From assembly GCA_028641055.1 (NCBI GenBank), contig CM054060.1, forward strand, positions 315,461,682 through 315,525,681: DNA of 64,000 nt, in the 5' to 3' direction. The notes beneath the pieces were generated by a model. That model had not been told where the DNA came from. It ran no database searches and was given only the letters and a program-made list of their open reading frames with translations. This document shows, in pieces, positions 34,201 through 45,190 of this stretch (the first letter of the stretch is position 1; each line of letters starts with the position of its first letter). This DNA is from Alopecurus myosuroides. Lineage: Eukaryota > Streptophyta > Magnoliopsida > Poales > Poaceae. The position numbers and the translations under genes are program-made.

Positions 34201-37200
34201 AGGAGTATCTTGTTAAGAGATGATTCACTATTGAGTGCTAAATTAAATTGTTTGCAAATAAACTAAATTCCTTTTTATTGATAGATTGTTTGTGAATGAT
34301 TTTAAATTGAGTGTTTGGATTTTTGAAAAGGTTTAGATAACTTTTCTTTTATTGCATAGCTACTGGTTGTGTAAGTTATACCTTGCTTGCTTGCCAGTAA
34401 TTGTTTAAGAAAAACATAAATTGCTAGAATTAATTTATGCATGTTTAATAGTTGTTTCATGGGATTGTTTTGATGTTTGTGCTTACTAGCATGTGTAAGT
34501 TTTGTGTACTGTTATTAGGTACATTTTATGATCATGACTTGCTTGTTTAGAATTAAGCATCATAGTAACATTGTTTGCTTCTCTAGTGATGAACTAGTGT
34601 CACCACTAGAAAATGGTGATTTTTGCTATAGTATTTTCATCTTTTATCTCATAAGTGTATGAGTTTGGTATAGCATATTTATGAAGTTATTACTTATGTT
34701 ATGATGCCATTAATCCTTTAGTTTCTTGTGCTATAGTTGTAGAAAATAAGTTTTTCTTATAACCTGCTTGTGTAGATTTTCCACACTAGTGTGTTATCAG
34801 TGCAGTCCTGTTTCTATGCTTTTGATAGGGATATTACCTTGAGTGATGATTGTGTTTTAGATTATTTTTATGACTTGTTATCCTTGTTTTTAGGTACTGG
34901 TTGTTTGGTAATTTTTCATGAATGATGGATTCCAAAACTTCTAGTAAACAATAACATAGTGAATAAATAGTCTATTCAATTGTGGTGTGTTTGCTTGTTG
35001 TTTGGATTTTGTTGGAGTGTTTTACCTTAGCATGAGTTTATACTTATGTTATGATTGTGCTTAAGAGTATCTTGTGAAACTAAAGCATCCAACTAAAATC
35101 ATGAACACATCAAGTGATAGTTGCTTGTGGTGAGAAATACCCACTGCCATGGGTATTGTTCTGTCTGTTTTGTTTTACCCTAGCAACCTAACCTTTTGCA
35201 CCCACAAGCTATATTTTTAGCTTCTTGTATATCTTATTATGAGAGTGGTACACCACTCCATATATGGTATGTATGATGTGGGATATGGTTTTCTAAACCA
35301 TACATAGTGCCTGACGATAGTTTTGGACCATGAGAGTTATGTGAGATAGTTTTTCGCGTTATCGTTTCGAGAGAACTCGAGAGTGAACATTTGTTGCTGT
35401 ATGTGTTTCTTAGATTAGTTGTTTGTACTTTAGACCTGAGTGTGTGTCTTTTATTTCCTTTACGACGTTAGAACGCGAAGAAGAAGAAGAAGCAGTTGTG
35501 GAGCTGTGCGTCAAGTTCAAGTTGCTTCAAGGCCAGGGACATTAAGAGACTTGAGGCAAGCCATCCTGATGCTTGCTGATACAATACTTATCATTATCTA
35601 TCATGCATGTTTTACCTCTGAAGTTTTACCAAAACTTTATTATCAAAACTATTTTTGATGTGGCTATTACTACTATACTAGTATATAGGTTACTATTATG
35701 CGAGTAGTTAAAACTTGGTAATACCAAGCCCGTAAGCCACCCTATGGTATTCATTACCATCAAATATACTAGTCCCTAAGTGGACACCCTAAAATTGTGA
35801 TTCTACGAAACAAAGGCTTTACGGAAAAACCCGGAGAAAAGGCGGATCCTTGTTCTCCGGAGGAATGTGGAAGTGGTCATTTTTGAGAAAATGGTGTTTT
35901 CAAAAATGACACATAACCTAGTCTTCGCCGGACAACCTTTACCGTACTGCCACCCTACCCCAACATGGGCACGGGGCTTAACTTGAAGTTTGTTCTTGTT
36001 AGTGTGTGCTATCTCACTTGCTATAAGGGGCGTCGTACCCTCGAACCGAAAGTCGTCAAAACTCCCAATGTTGAGGCATATAAAGTGTGGGATTAAATTT
36101 CCCTCCGGATGCATTCATTGAGGCTCCCGGCTAGGCAGGGTGGGACTTGGTGCTGGGGAGAACAACCTCAATCGAGAGATAGGCATATACTAGCTTGAAC
36201 ATAGTGGATGGTTATGATCAGATACTTGATGTTTACATACTATTGTTAGAGTCCGTGGTTGTTTCACGGTAGGTGTACTGGATCTGGTGGATGTGTACAC
36301 CTCTGCAGAGTACAACTTTTTCGAAGAAGCCGCGTCCTCGGATATGGACAGTTCAATGGCCATGTAGCTAGCATTGTGTCAATGTTTTTAAAAAATGAAG
36401 TTTGCAAAAAGGAGTTTTGAACGTGTGAAGTTCGGAAAGGAAGGAAAGCTTGTACCGTGGAGGTACTGATGATGGAAAGCCAGAAGTTGTTTTACAAACC
36501 AAAAAGTTTTGCAAATAAAACTTTTCTACTCTAAGCAAGAATTCTGGAAACTGATTTCCAAGAAGTTTTGCAAAGAGAAAATTCCCTTTTAAACAAAAGT
36601 TTAACAAAACCTCTTGTACATGTGATATCTACAAGAGAAATAAAACTATATTATTTTTTCTTCTGAAGTATCTTCTTCAACGAAGGTACAGATTAATTTG
36701 ACTGCAACTGTGGTGTCATCCTATATGAACACCATTGATAGTGAACTCTATTTATAGCCTACCTATTCCACCATATAAGCATACTTGCATGTTGGTAAGT
36801 GACATGATGGATGTCTTGCTGAGTACATTCAAATGTACTCATTATGGTTTCGCCCCTGGTATCTACTTATCAGATTTTGAGAAGGAACCTCCGAAGGATA
36901 TCTATGAAGAGAAGTACGGAGCTGACGGCTTTGCGAACTAGGATCGTCTCCGGGTCAGCAGCCTGTAGGTTAAGGCGTGACTTGGGCTCAACTACGTTGT
37001 GTTTTTAATTGTCTTCCGCTGTGTTTGTTAAGTTGCCTACCCTTGTGGCAGTAGTGTTAAACTTGATCATGTGATCATGTGATCATGTGTGTAATACCTT
37101 TATGTATTCGTGTAATGGATGATGTATTACTGTATGCCAACTATGTATGTTGTTCACGACTGATCTTTCTGGGATCGTGAATGTATGCATACGGAGGGTT

Positions 37201-37227
37201 TCAGACTGCCGGTCTGGGGTCCTTACA
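31230..37227 (+). mobile_element. 5,998-bp solo LTR (long-LTR gypsy, Tekay-like by its ends)
   Basis: It begins TGTCACATCCC and ends GGGGTCCTTACA, with CAATG on both sides (31225-31229 and 37228-37232). There is no gag-pol, PBS or internal LTR copy inside. It is T-rich except for a GC-rich island at about 32380-33000 just after a TATA box. TGTNACATCCC starts and GGGTCNTTACA ends are familiar from Tekay/Del-type chromoviruses, including very-long-LTR families of Triticeae, so I infer a solo LTR left by LTR-LTR recombination. An uninterrupted non-coding element of another kind is the alternative. Confidence 0.82.
32419..32425 (+). promoter_or_regulatory. TATA box of the long LTR
   Basis: TATAAAG in TCTGGTATAAAGGTCC is followed within 30-50 bp by a C-rich, GC-rich leader. 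This places the likely transcription start about 1.2 kb into the LTR. Confidence 0.6.
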
Positions 37228-37232
37228 CAATG

Positions 37233-40200
37233 TTATAGACATTTATCTTGCTGATGCGCCTAATAGTTCTTGGGTATATGATACCGGATCAATTATTCAC
37301 ATATGCAACTCGTTGCAGGGACTGGTAAGAACTAGGAGCGTAGCAAGAGGAGAGGTTGATATTCGGGTCGACAACAAGGCGAGAGTCGCTGCGTTGGAAG
37401 TCGGCACGATGCAACTTCATTTACCATCAGGATTTTTAATGGAGCTAAATAATTGTTATTATGTTCCAGTGCTTAGTCGAAACATTATTTCCGCCTCATG
37501 TTTTTGATGAGACAAGGTTATGAGTCAAATATTAAGAATAATGGTTGTTCTTTATATTTGAAAGATATGTTTCATGGCTTTGCACCCGTTCAGAACGGGT
37601 TATTTATTTTGAATCTTGATAGTGAATCGGTCTATAACATAAATGTTAAAAGGCTGAAACCAAATGATCTGAATATGACTTACTTTTGGCACTGTCGGCT
37701 TGGTCATATAAGTTGGAAACGCATGAAAAAGCTCCATGATGATGGACTTCTAACTTCGTTTGACTTAGAGTCATTCGAGACATGCGAATCATGCCTACTA
37801 GGCAAGATGACCAAGACACCTTTTGCAAGGAGTTGTGAAAGGGCGTCCGACTTGTTGGAACTAATACATAGTGATGTATGTAGTCCAATGAGAACGGCAT
37901 CCAGAGGTGGTTATGAGTATTTCATTACCTTCACTGATGATTTAAGTAGGTATGGATATATCTATTTAATGAAACACTAGTCGGAAGCCTTTGAAAAGTT
38001 CAAGGAATTCCAGAGTGAGGTACAAAATCAACTCGGCAAGAAAATAAAGTTTCTACGGTCGGACCGTGGGGGCGAGTACATGAGCCATGAGTTTGATGAC
38101 CATCTAAAGAGTTGTGGAATAGTTCCTCAACTCACTCCACCGGGTACATCGCAGAGAAACGGTGTATTGGAACGGATAAATCGGACCTTGTTGGACATGG
38201 TACGATCAATGATGAGTCGGACAAATCTACGTTTATCATTTTGGGGTTATTGTCTAGAAACTGCAGCGTTCACACTAAACAGAGTACCATCAAAGTCAGT
38301 AGAGAAGACACCACATGAGATGTGGACTGGCAAAATGCCAAGTTTGTCTTTTCTTAAGATTTGGGGTTGTGAAGCATTTTTCAAGTGACTTCAGTCGAAC
38401 AAGCTCATGCCGAAGTCGAATAAGTGTATTTTCGTGGGGTATCCAAGGGAAACCTTGGGGTACTACTTCTACAACCGGGAAGAGGGCAAAGTGTTTGCCG
38501 CTCGGAATGGTGTCTTCCTTGAGAAAGAGTTTCTCGGTCGGGAAGTCAGTGGGAGCACAGTGCAACTCGGAGAAATTCGAGAGGAACCGGCTAGGGGCGA
38601 GTCGGCGAACGCCTTGGAGGCTGAGCCGGTCATGGTACCTACACCGGTAACAACACCTGAACCACGGAGATCTGCCAGATTACAAAATGCTCGCGATGTT
38701 TTACTGTTAGACAGTAATGAGCCGACAACTTATTCGGAAGCGACGGTGGGATCTGATTCCGAGTCATGGCTTGGAGCCATGAGATCCGAGTTAAAGTCCA
38801 TGGATGAAAACCAAGTTTATAATTTGGTTGATCTGCCTGACGGTGCAAGACCCGTCGAGTGCAAATGGGTCTTTAAGAAGAAAACTGATATGGATGGAAA
38901 TGTTTCCGTCTATAAAGCACGACTTGTCACGAAGGGGTTCCGACAAGTTCAAGGAGTTGACTACGACGAGACCTTCTCGCCCTTAGCGTTGCTTAAGTCA
39001 GTCCGGATCATGTAAACCATAGCAGCCTATTTCGATAAAGAGATATGGCAGATGGATGTCAAGACGGCTTTCCTTAATGGAAATTTAACTGAGGACGTGT
39101 ATATGATATAGCTCGAAGGTTTTGTCGATCCAGCTAACGCTGACAAGGTATGCAAACTTCAGAAATCCATTTATGGGTGAAGCAAGCATCTCGGAGTTGG
39201 AACATTCGCTTTGATGAGGTAGTCAAATCGTTTGGCTTCATCAAGAGCGATCATGATTCTTGTTTATACAAGAAGTTTAGTGGGAGAAAAGTAAATTTTC
39301 TAATCTTATATGTGGACGACATATTACTGATTGGAAATGATGTCATGATGTTTCAAGAAACCAAAGAGTCATTGGAAAGGAGTTTCTCAATGAAGGATTT
39401 GGGTGAGGCGACTTACATATTAGGAATCGGGATCTATAGAGATAGATCAAGGCGGCTCATTGGATTGAGTCAGAGTACATATTTGGACAAAGTTTAGAAG
39501 AAATTCAAAATGAAAGAGTCCAAGAAGGGATTCTTACCGATGTCCCATGGCACAAAACTTAGCAAGGCTCAGTGTCCTTCGACGACTGATGCGCGAAGTC
39601 GGATGAGTGTGATCCCGTATGCTTCGGCAATCGGATCCATCATGTATGCCATGATTTGTACTAGGCCAGATGTTTCCTATGCTCTAAGTGTTACGAGCAG
39701 ATACCAGGCTGACCCTGGCGAAGCCCACTGGGCAGCGGTTAAAAATATCCTTAAGTACTTGAGAAGGACTAAGGAAATGTTCCTAGTTTATGGAGGTGAT
39801 GAGGAATTCAGTGTAAAGGGTTACACGGATGCGAGTTATCTCACCGACTCAGATGATTCTCGTTCGCAATCTGGATACGTGTTCGTAATGAACGGAGGAG
39901 CTGTGAACTGGAAGAGTTCCAAGCAAGATAATGTGTCTGCATCTACAACAGCGACTGAGTATATTGCTGCCTCGGAGGCAGCAAAGGAAGCTGTTTGGAT
40001 CAGGAACCTCCTGATAGATCTTGGTGTGGTTCAGGGCGCGTCCAATCCTTTGGACATATATTGTGACAACAATGGTTCTATCGCACAAGCCAAGGAATCT
40101 AGACAACACCAGAAGAATAAACATATACTCATGCGTTACAACCTCATTCGCCAGTTTGTCGAACAAGGTGATATAAAGTTATGCAAAGTACACACGGATG

Positions 40201-40292
40201 CAAACATTGAAGATTCGTTGACAAAGGCGCTAACACAGCCTAAGCATGAGGCGCACATGAGAGGCATGGGCATTCGATGCCTAGGCATATGA
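37233..40292 (+). pseudogene. pol: Copia pol: protease, integrase, RT, RNase H (broken)
   Basis: Protease shows SSWVYDTGSIIHICNSLQGL. Integrase has HCRLGHISWKRM and CESCLLGKM (HHCC finger) and FITFTDDLSRYGYIY. RT has QMDVKTAFLNGNL and the active site ILYVDDILLIGND. RNase H shows GYTDASYLTDSDDSRSQSG and TEYIAASEAAKEAVW. Lesions are a frameshift near 37500, TAG 37978-37980, TGA 38386-38388, TAA 39013-39015, a frameshift near 39177 and TAG 39495-39497. The C-terminus at 40292 is natural. Confidence 0.93.
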
Positions 40293-40313
40293 TGCCATGA
40301 TGATTGACTCTAG

Positions 40314-40327
40314 TGCAAGTGGGAGAC
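40314..40327 (+). promoter_or_regulatory. Copia polypurine tract
   Basis: GCAAGTGGGAGAC immediately precedes the 3' LTR. It is a typical copia plus-strand primer. Confidence 0.7.
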
Positions 40328-41595
40328 TGTTGGGAATATGCCCTAGAGGCAATCATATATGTCATTGAATATGCGATTCGATTGTAGAACTATATATATA
40401 TTCATGTTGTTCATACTAAATTGTCCTTGGTCATCAAGGTTGTGTTGGACACACACCCTAGACTAATGTGAGTGTTGGCTAATGACACGGTTCCACTTGT
40501 CATGGGCATGGTGATGCTATTCCAACGTTCACAGACTTGGCTAAAGAGTTTAGCAAGTCGGTCTGACCATATTGAGATGCAACGAGCAAGTCATCATTTG
40601 CATGTCTCAATCAATGTAATCCTTAGACCTGAGGTTGTCGCACAATCCGAGTTGTGGATCACCGACTTAGGTTTTGTCAAACGCTGTTCTGTGACAAGGC
40701 AACTATAAAGGCAGAGTTCGAGTCGAATGAGAAGCAAGCTGCGTGATGTGGATAATCAAGATGGGATTTGCCCCTTCGAATGGAGAGATATTCTCTGGGC
40801 CCTCTCGAGTGATATGATTCAGGAAGCATGGCCATGCGTGACTCAGTTAAGTGTTAATCGTGTCTGTTGACTAAGAGTTAGTCAGATGAATCACATGTCA
40901 CGGATCGAGAAGAGAGTTGAACTATTTAAGGGATGACGATAATTCGCCTATAGTTCGACAAGGTATATCGTGGGGCAAAAAGGACTAAGATGTAAATCAC
41001 ATTGGAAGGTACGTCGTCATGACTCAATGGGACTTGGGAGTCGGCACGTTCTGGTAGGAGCCACTACCGATTGATCGATTGGGAGTTGGGCTCCAATCAT
41101 GTCCAAGTCACCATGAGCCCGCAGGGTCGCACACTTAACAACGGGAGAAAATGTATTGGTCGGGTTGGACCCGAACCGGAAATGGACTGAGTTTGTGAGT
41201 CGTACTCACAGAGGGAATGGGCCACAAGTGTTGTGAAGCCCACTACCATTCGCTGTATAAAGAGGGGCGCAGGTTGCCCACTGGGCACATTAGTCCACTC
41301 CCATGCGTTGGGAACCCTAGCCCCACTCAGTCCAGCCGTCGCATCGACCTAGCAGTCCACCGTCGGAGCTCCTCCTCATACGTGTGGATACCGGCAAAGG
41401 TGTTGTACGTTCAGCACTTTGACGTTCGTTGGATCGGATCGGCTGGATCGGATCGTGAGACTGTACTGCCCCGATGTGCTTCATCGATAATCCGCATCTG
41501 CGCGTCTAGTAGTAATACTCGTGGCTTTCTACCTCGGCTAGATCTTGGAAGCATCGCGTAAGAAAAGTTTTCGTTTATCTCTACGCGTTCCAACA
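40328..41595 (+). repeat. 3' LTR of copia
   Basis: 1,268 bp, ending CGCGTTCCAACA and followed by GTGAC. Relative to the 5' LTR it has lost about 60 bp between short ATATATGTC-like homologies near 40357. Confidence 0.95.
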
Positions 41596-41600
41596 GTGAC

Positions 41601-41795
41601 CATACATGAGGAAGTTGAACGCGAGGTAGATAAAGTAGGGATGGCGGCGGAGCAACTCGCTGGAGACGGGGACAACAAGAATGTTACCCTTTCAGGAGTA
41701 ACTGTCTCAATGTTATCACGGCACGAATGTACATATGATGGAGTTATAGCCATGAATTATTCATATCCCGTAGCAACACACGGGCATTTTACTAG
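41601..41795 (+). mobile_element. Helitron-like 3' terminus
   Basis: The hairpin CCCGT...ACGGG (41767-41784) is followed by CATTTTA and then CTAG, with host T after it at 41796. A short hairpin about 10 bp before a terminal CTRR is the Helitron 3' signature. The element would extend left, through the copia insertion. The exon-like pieces at 6388-7657 could be part of its cargo. No 5' TC end was located. Confidence 0.5.
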
Positions 41796-42107
41796 TCACT
41801 AGAAAAAGGAAACCTTTCAGAAGGTCACCGCACGTGCAATCTCCTTGTGACAAGTGTCGTCTTCTCTTTCCTCCAAGCCTCCCAAAGTGCTTGCATGCAT
41901 GCTAATTGTCACCACGAGAGAGTTTTGGTGGGATTATTCCCTTCTCGAGGGGTAGACGGGTGGGCACGCATTTATTCCGACATTCGTTTTTTCAAAATGA
42001 AATATCTCGTGAACCGTATTTGAAATTACGAACCGTTTTCATATTTGAGATCCTCGCGTCGAGATCTTCAAAACTAGATACCATGTTGATAGGTTTCGAG
42101 AAACTTT

Positions 42108-42420
42108 TTTTTGTACACCCAGAATCAACATAGATGTACGTCCAGTTACACACAGATATACTCCCAGGTGTGAATAAAGTATGTCCCCAAGTGCAGTGTT
42201 GATGTACACCCACGTGCACCACGGGTGTACGCCCAGACGGTTGTACAACCAGATGCAGGACCTACATACACCCAGGCGGATGTACACCCAGTGAAGTGCC
42301 GACGTACACCCAGACGATTGTACACCTAGTGAAGGGCCGACGTACAACCAGGCGGATGTACACCCAGGCGGATGTATGCCCAGACAGATGTACACCAGGC
42401 GGATGTATGCCTAGGTACAC
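42108..42420. repeat. Degenerate minisatellite, GTACACCCAG core
   Basis: Variants of GGATGTACACCCAG recur about every 15-20 bp across 310 bp. On the minus strand this yields a repetitive frame (LGVHPPGCTSAW and similar). I regard that frame as a by-product of the repeat. Confidence 0.75.
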
Positions 42421-42600
42421 CGCACGTATACTTTCAGAAACAAAGTTTCTATACTTTCAGTAGCAACTTTTTTATATTTTTAGAAATAACGTTCCTATAC
42501 TTTTAGTAGCAACTTTTTTATACTTTCACATACAATGTTTGTATACTTTTAGTAACAACTTTTTTATACTTTCAGATACAACATGTGTGTACTATTTAGA
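42421..42600. repeat. T-rich tandem array, TATACTTTTAGTAGCAAC core
   Basis: Four to five imperfect units of TATACTTTYAGWARCAACTT follow the minisatellite directly. Confidence 0.7.
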
Positions 42601-43150
42601 TGAAGGCCGTAGGCGTTTTTTCCGAGGCGAAACCGAGCGGTAGTACGAGGCAACGCCGAGCCGTAGCACGCACTACGACCAATGAACGCTTCGACCATTG
42701 CGCACAACGACCTATGTACCCGCTTCAAGATCTTTATAAATGGTTATCGAGGCAAAGCGGAACCGTAAAATAACATCGAGGCGAAGCCGTGCATCGCTGC
42801 TTTTGGCTGTACAGGGTGTACACACACGTGTTAACGAAAGTATAAAGTATATACAACAGAGATTACAAAGTCCGAAAACAAAAGTTTCTCGAAACCTATC
42901 AACATGGTATCTAGTTTTGAAGATCTCGACGCGAGGATCTCAAATATGAGAACGGTTTGTAATCCCAAAATACGTTTCTCGAGTTATTTCGTTTTTAAAA
43001 AAGAATATCAAAATAAATGCGGGCCCACCTGTCTATCCCTCTGCCGGTGGGAAAGGAAAAACCCACCCAAATTCTCTGGTGGTGACATTTGGTGCGCATG
43101 CAAGGCCTCTCCTTTCCCTCTCGGAATGTTACGAAAGGGTTCCCTTTCCC

Positions 43151-43396
43151 TAATCGCACCCTTGTTTTGTTTATTTCGAATTTGTCCTTTTTTGGCCACA
43201 AAAGGAGCCTGGCCCCATTTGTATTATTTATTTTGAATTTTCCCATTTCTTTCGGAGAACATTGAATATGTTCTTCCACTCGATGGCAGTGTAGAGTCGA
43301 AGGATCTGTCTCCATAGATAAACATGTACTCTCTCCGTTTCAACAATAGATAGACGATTTCTATTTGTTTGGATATGGATGTATGTGGACGCTAAA

Positions 43397-43443
<47 letters not shown>

Positions 43444-43892
43444 TGTATATAAATAAAATAGCACACATGCCCGTGCGTTGCAACGGTTTCAATATAAATA
43501 TGGCATGTACAACCAACGGTACATAGCAATATTCAATGCGTTATTATCATTAAATGAAATGCATAATATAAAGTAAATATCCAATTCATATATGATACGG
43601 ATCAACGTGATCCAAAAGGGTTTTGGCCCAATCTTTCACGGCGAACCAACAACAACAACATATAACTTTGGTCGGTGAGCAAATTTAATCTACTCCACGA
43701 CGCGGGCAATAGATCCGGATGAATCAGCAAGCAAAACAAACAATGATAGGTGTCCCTGACATGGAACCTTTTCTATATTCTCAATATCAAATAATTTCAA
43801 GTTGTCTATTACATGGCCGCACCTGGCTTTATATAGTAGCCGACTCAACTTGGTTGTTAAGTAACCGATTCAACCAAAAAAAAAACTAGATT
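43151..43892. other. Mixed MITE and Helitron remnants, no gene
   Basis: TACTCTCTCCGTTTCAA near 43327 resembles one Stowaway MITE end with a TA target, but no matching opposite end is seen. An AT microsatellite follows at 43399-43452. At 43471-43486, CCGTGCGTTGCAACGG is the same hairpin as the Helitron terminus at 41767 in opposite orientation, implying a minus-oriented Helitron end near 43460. The rest is AT-rich and featureless. Confidence 0.5.
43399..43452. repeat. (AT)n microsatellite
   Basis: About 25 near-perfect AT repeats. Confidence 0.95.
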
Positions 43893-43901
43893 TAATCTAA
43901 T

Positions 43902-44026
43902 AAGGGAACAAAAAAAAATAGCTCCTGTGCGACAGGTTTCAGTTGAATTGGAAGGAATGCGACGTTTTTCGATAAAATAGCCTACGTGCGACGGATTGGA
44001 GGAAGAAAATAGCTCACGGCCAACAT
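43902..44026 (+). repeat. MULE left TIR
   Basis: Inverted match to 51965-52084. The outer ~16 bp are A-rich and less conserved. About six mismatches occur in the best 110 bp. Confidence 0.88.
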
Positions 44027-44080
44027 GGTTCTTAAGCGGAGCTGATCGGTTAGCTGTTAGGGTTATGCGACGCTTGGACC

Positions 44081-44218
44081 CACAACTTATCCACCTCAGC
44101 AGCGTGGGACCCACCTCACGGATTCAAAAACAGAGATGCGCCTGTGCCCCACAACTTATCCACCTCAGCAGCGCGGGACCCACGACAGTGAATCTAAAAC
44201 AGGGCTGCGCCCGTGCCC
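44081..44218 (+). repeat. Two 69-bp tandem units upstream of GRF gene
   Basis: CACAACTTATCCACCTCAGC recurs at 44081 and 44150. The units lie just upstream of the GRF gene start at 44286 and may be part of its promoter or leader. Confidence 0.8.
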
Positions 44219-44285
44219 GAGCTGGTGTCTGTGCCATTTCTTTCCCTTTCCCCATTCTTCCTCGTCTCCGGCGACGGCGCACGGG

Positions 44286-44902
44286 ATGTCCAGATCCTCC
44301 GCCACGCAGTCAAGATGGCCAGAGTACGGTGCAGTTCCGATGACAAGGTGCCCGGACTGCCCACGGCCAGAGGCTCTGAAGCGGAGGGTCAGTAAAACTG
44401 ACGAGAATGGAAATCTCGGGCGCCATTTTGTGTCCTGTTTGAGCATTCCCATGATGGGACGGGATGGCAAGGTAAGATCTTAAAACTGAGATGAGGAGGA
44501 GATAGATGATAGGAGTATTTGGCATTCCAATTCGCGTTTTTTTCTCCTCAGTTTTGGGATCTAGATTCATGTCTACTGTTACAGATGCTGAAGAAATGTT
44601 CGCACTTTGAGTGGATCGATCAGTACGTTGCTAGGCTTGAATTTGAGGGCCACATTGAAGATCCAAATCTAGGTGGGTTTGCTCCCGATGTCAGCTCGGG
44701 CAGAGGAGGGCCGGCGGCGAGGATCACGCGCCCTATTGCTGGACTGCCCGTGGAGGCCGAAGTAAACGAGGAATTGAAGAAGATCAAGAAGTTTTTAAAG
44801 CAAATGGTGGATTTGCAGAAGCAAGCGAATCTCATGTCAGGAGCATTCTATTCTTGTATCATTGCTCTGTTTTTTGTTTACCTCTTGTTCATCCGTCGTT
44901 AG
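44286..44902 (+). CDS. GRF-type zinc-finger protein with C-terminal membrane anchor (two exons)
   Basis: Exon 1 is 44286-44471 and exon 2 is 44585-44902, with intron donor GTAAGA and acceptor TGTTACAG. An alternative acceptor about 33 bp upstream also keeps frame. The predicted protein is 167 aa. The GRF finger uses Cys22, Cys25 (RCPDCPRPEALK), Cys51 (GRHFVSC) and Cys67 followed by HFEWID. An acidic/basic helical part (NEELKKIKKFLKQMVDLQKQ) precedes a C-terminal hydrophobic helix (FYSCIIALFFVYLLFIRR) ending in two arginines, a tail-anchor pattern. No lesion is seen. GRF fingers bind nucleic acid in other proteins. Many such small GRF/membrane proteins exist in grasses, and their role is unknown. 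Here it sits between MULE TIRs, so it is mobile cargo. Confidence 0.82.
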
Positions 44903-45190
44903 AATGGACTAGATTAATCTAGATTTTAGAGTTTGCTATGCAGAGGTAGCAATCTGTGCGCCGTGCTAGTTTCAGTGAAGTGTCTGATGTTAAATTTGAA
45001 TATGCCCTTCGATGTTCAGTTGAAGTTCAGTTTCAGTGCAGTCACCAAAGTTCAGTTTCAGTAGAAAAAAACTTATTCGTTCTCATGCCGTAAGAGTAGT
45101 TGAAGAAAGGCCGAAAGAGTGTAGTTGTCCCAACAATTAGGCCCAAAGAGAAAACAAACCCACCTGCCTAGATTTGACTTATTTTAATTT

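Larger units (their letters stand above)
27734..41595 (+). mobile_element. Ty1/copia element interrupted by a solo LTR
   Basis: LTRs lie at 27734-29052 and 40328-41595, with GTGAC on both sides (27729-27733 and 41596-41600). Internal order is PBS, gag, protease, integrase, RT, RNase H and PPT. Integrase before RT marks copia. A 5,998-bp solo LTR (31230-37227) splits gag from protease, and its removal restores the same frame. The LTR start resembles BARE/Angela, but I cannot assign a named family from memory. Confidence 0.96.
41802..43150. mobile_element. Foldback / long-TIR element with tandem arrays
   Basis: The left arm (about 41802-42112) and right arm (about 42881-43150) are inverted copies. 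The best-kept part is about 130 bp around GATCCTCGCGTCGAGATCTT. Ends read GAAAAAGGAAACCTTTC and, reversed, GGGAAAGGGAACCCTTTC. The middle holds a degenerate minisatellite (42108-42420), a second T-rich array (42421-42600) and a GAGGCGAAGCCG-type stretch. There is no coding gene. A Mutator-type foldback is likely, but the flanking 9-mers match only loosely. Confidence 0.7.

Noticed and set aside
27734..41595. Naming the copia element Angela or BARE
   Set aside because: The LTR start is similar, but the gag text and LTR length do not let me assign a named family without a search.
42039..42395. 118-codon minus-strand repetitive frame
   Set aside because: It merely translates the minisatellite. 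There is no start context or non-repeat coding sequence.
42108..42420. Regular short repeats suggesting a CRISPR-like array
   Set aside because: Units are degenerate, have no constant repeat/spacer structure and lie in a plant foldback element. A minisatellite explains them.
41793..43159. 9-bp Mutator target duplication of the foldback element
   Set aside because: TAGTCACTA and TAATCGCAC agree at only about five positions, so I do not claim it.
43327..43452. Complete Stowaway MITE
   Set aside because: Only one end resembles Stowaway. The other side is replaced by the AT microsatellite.
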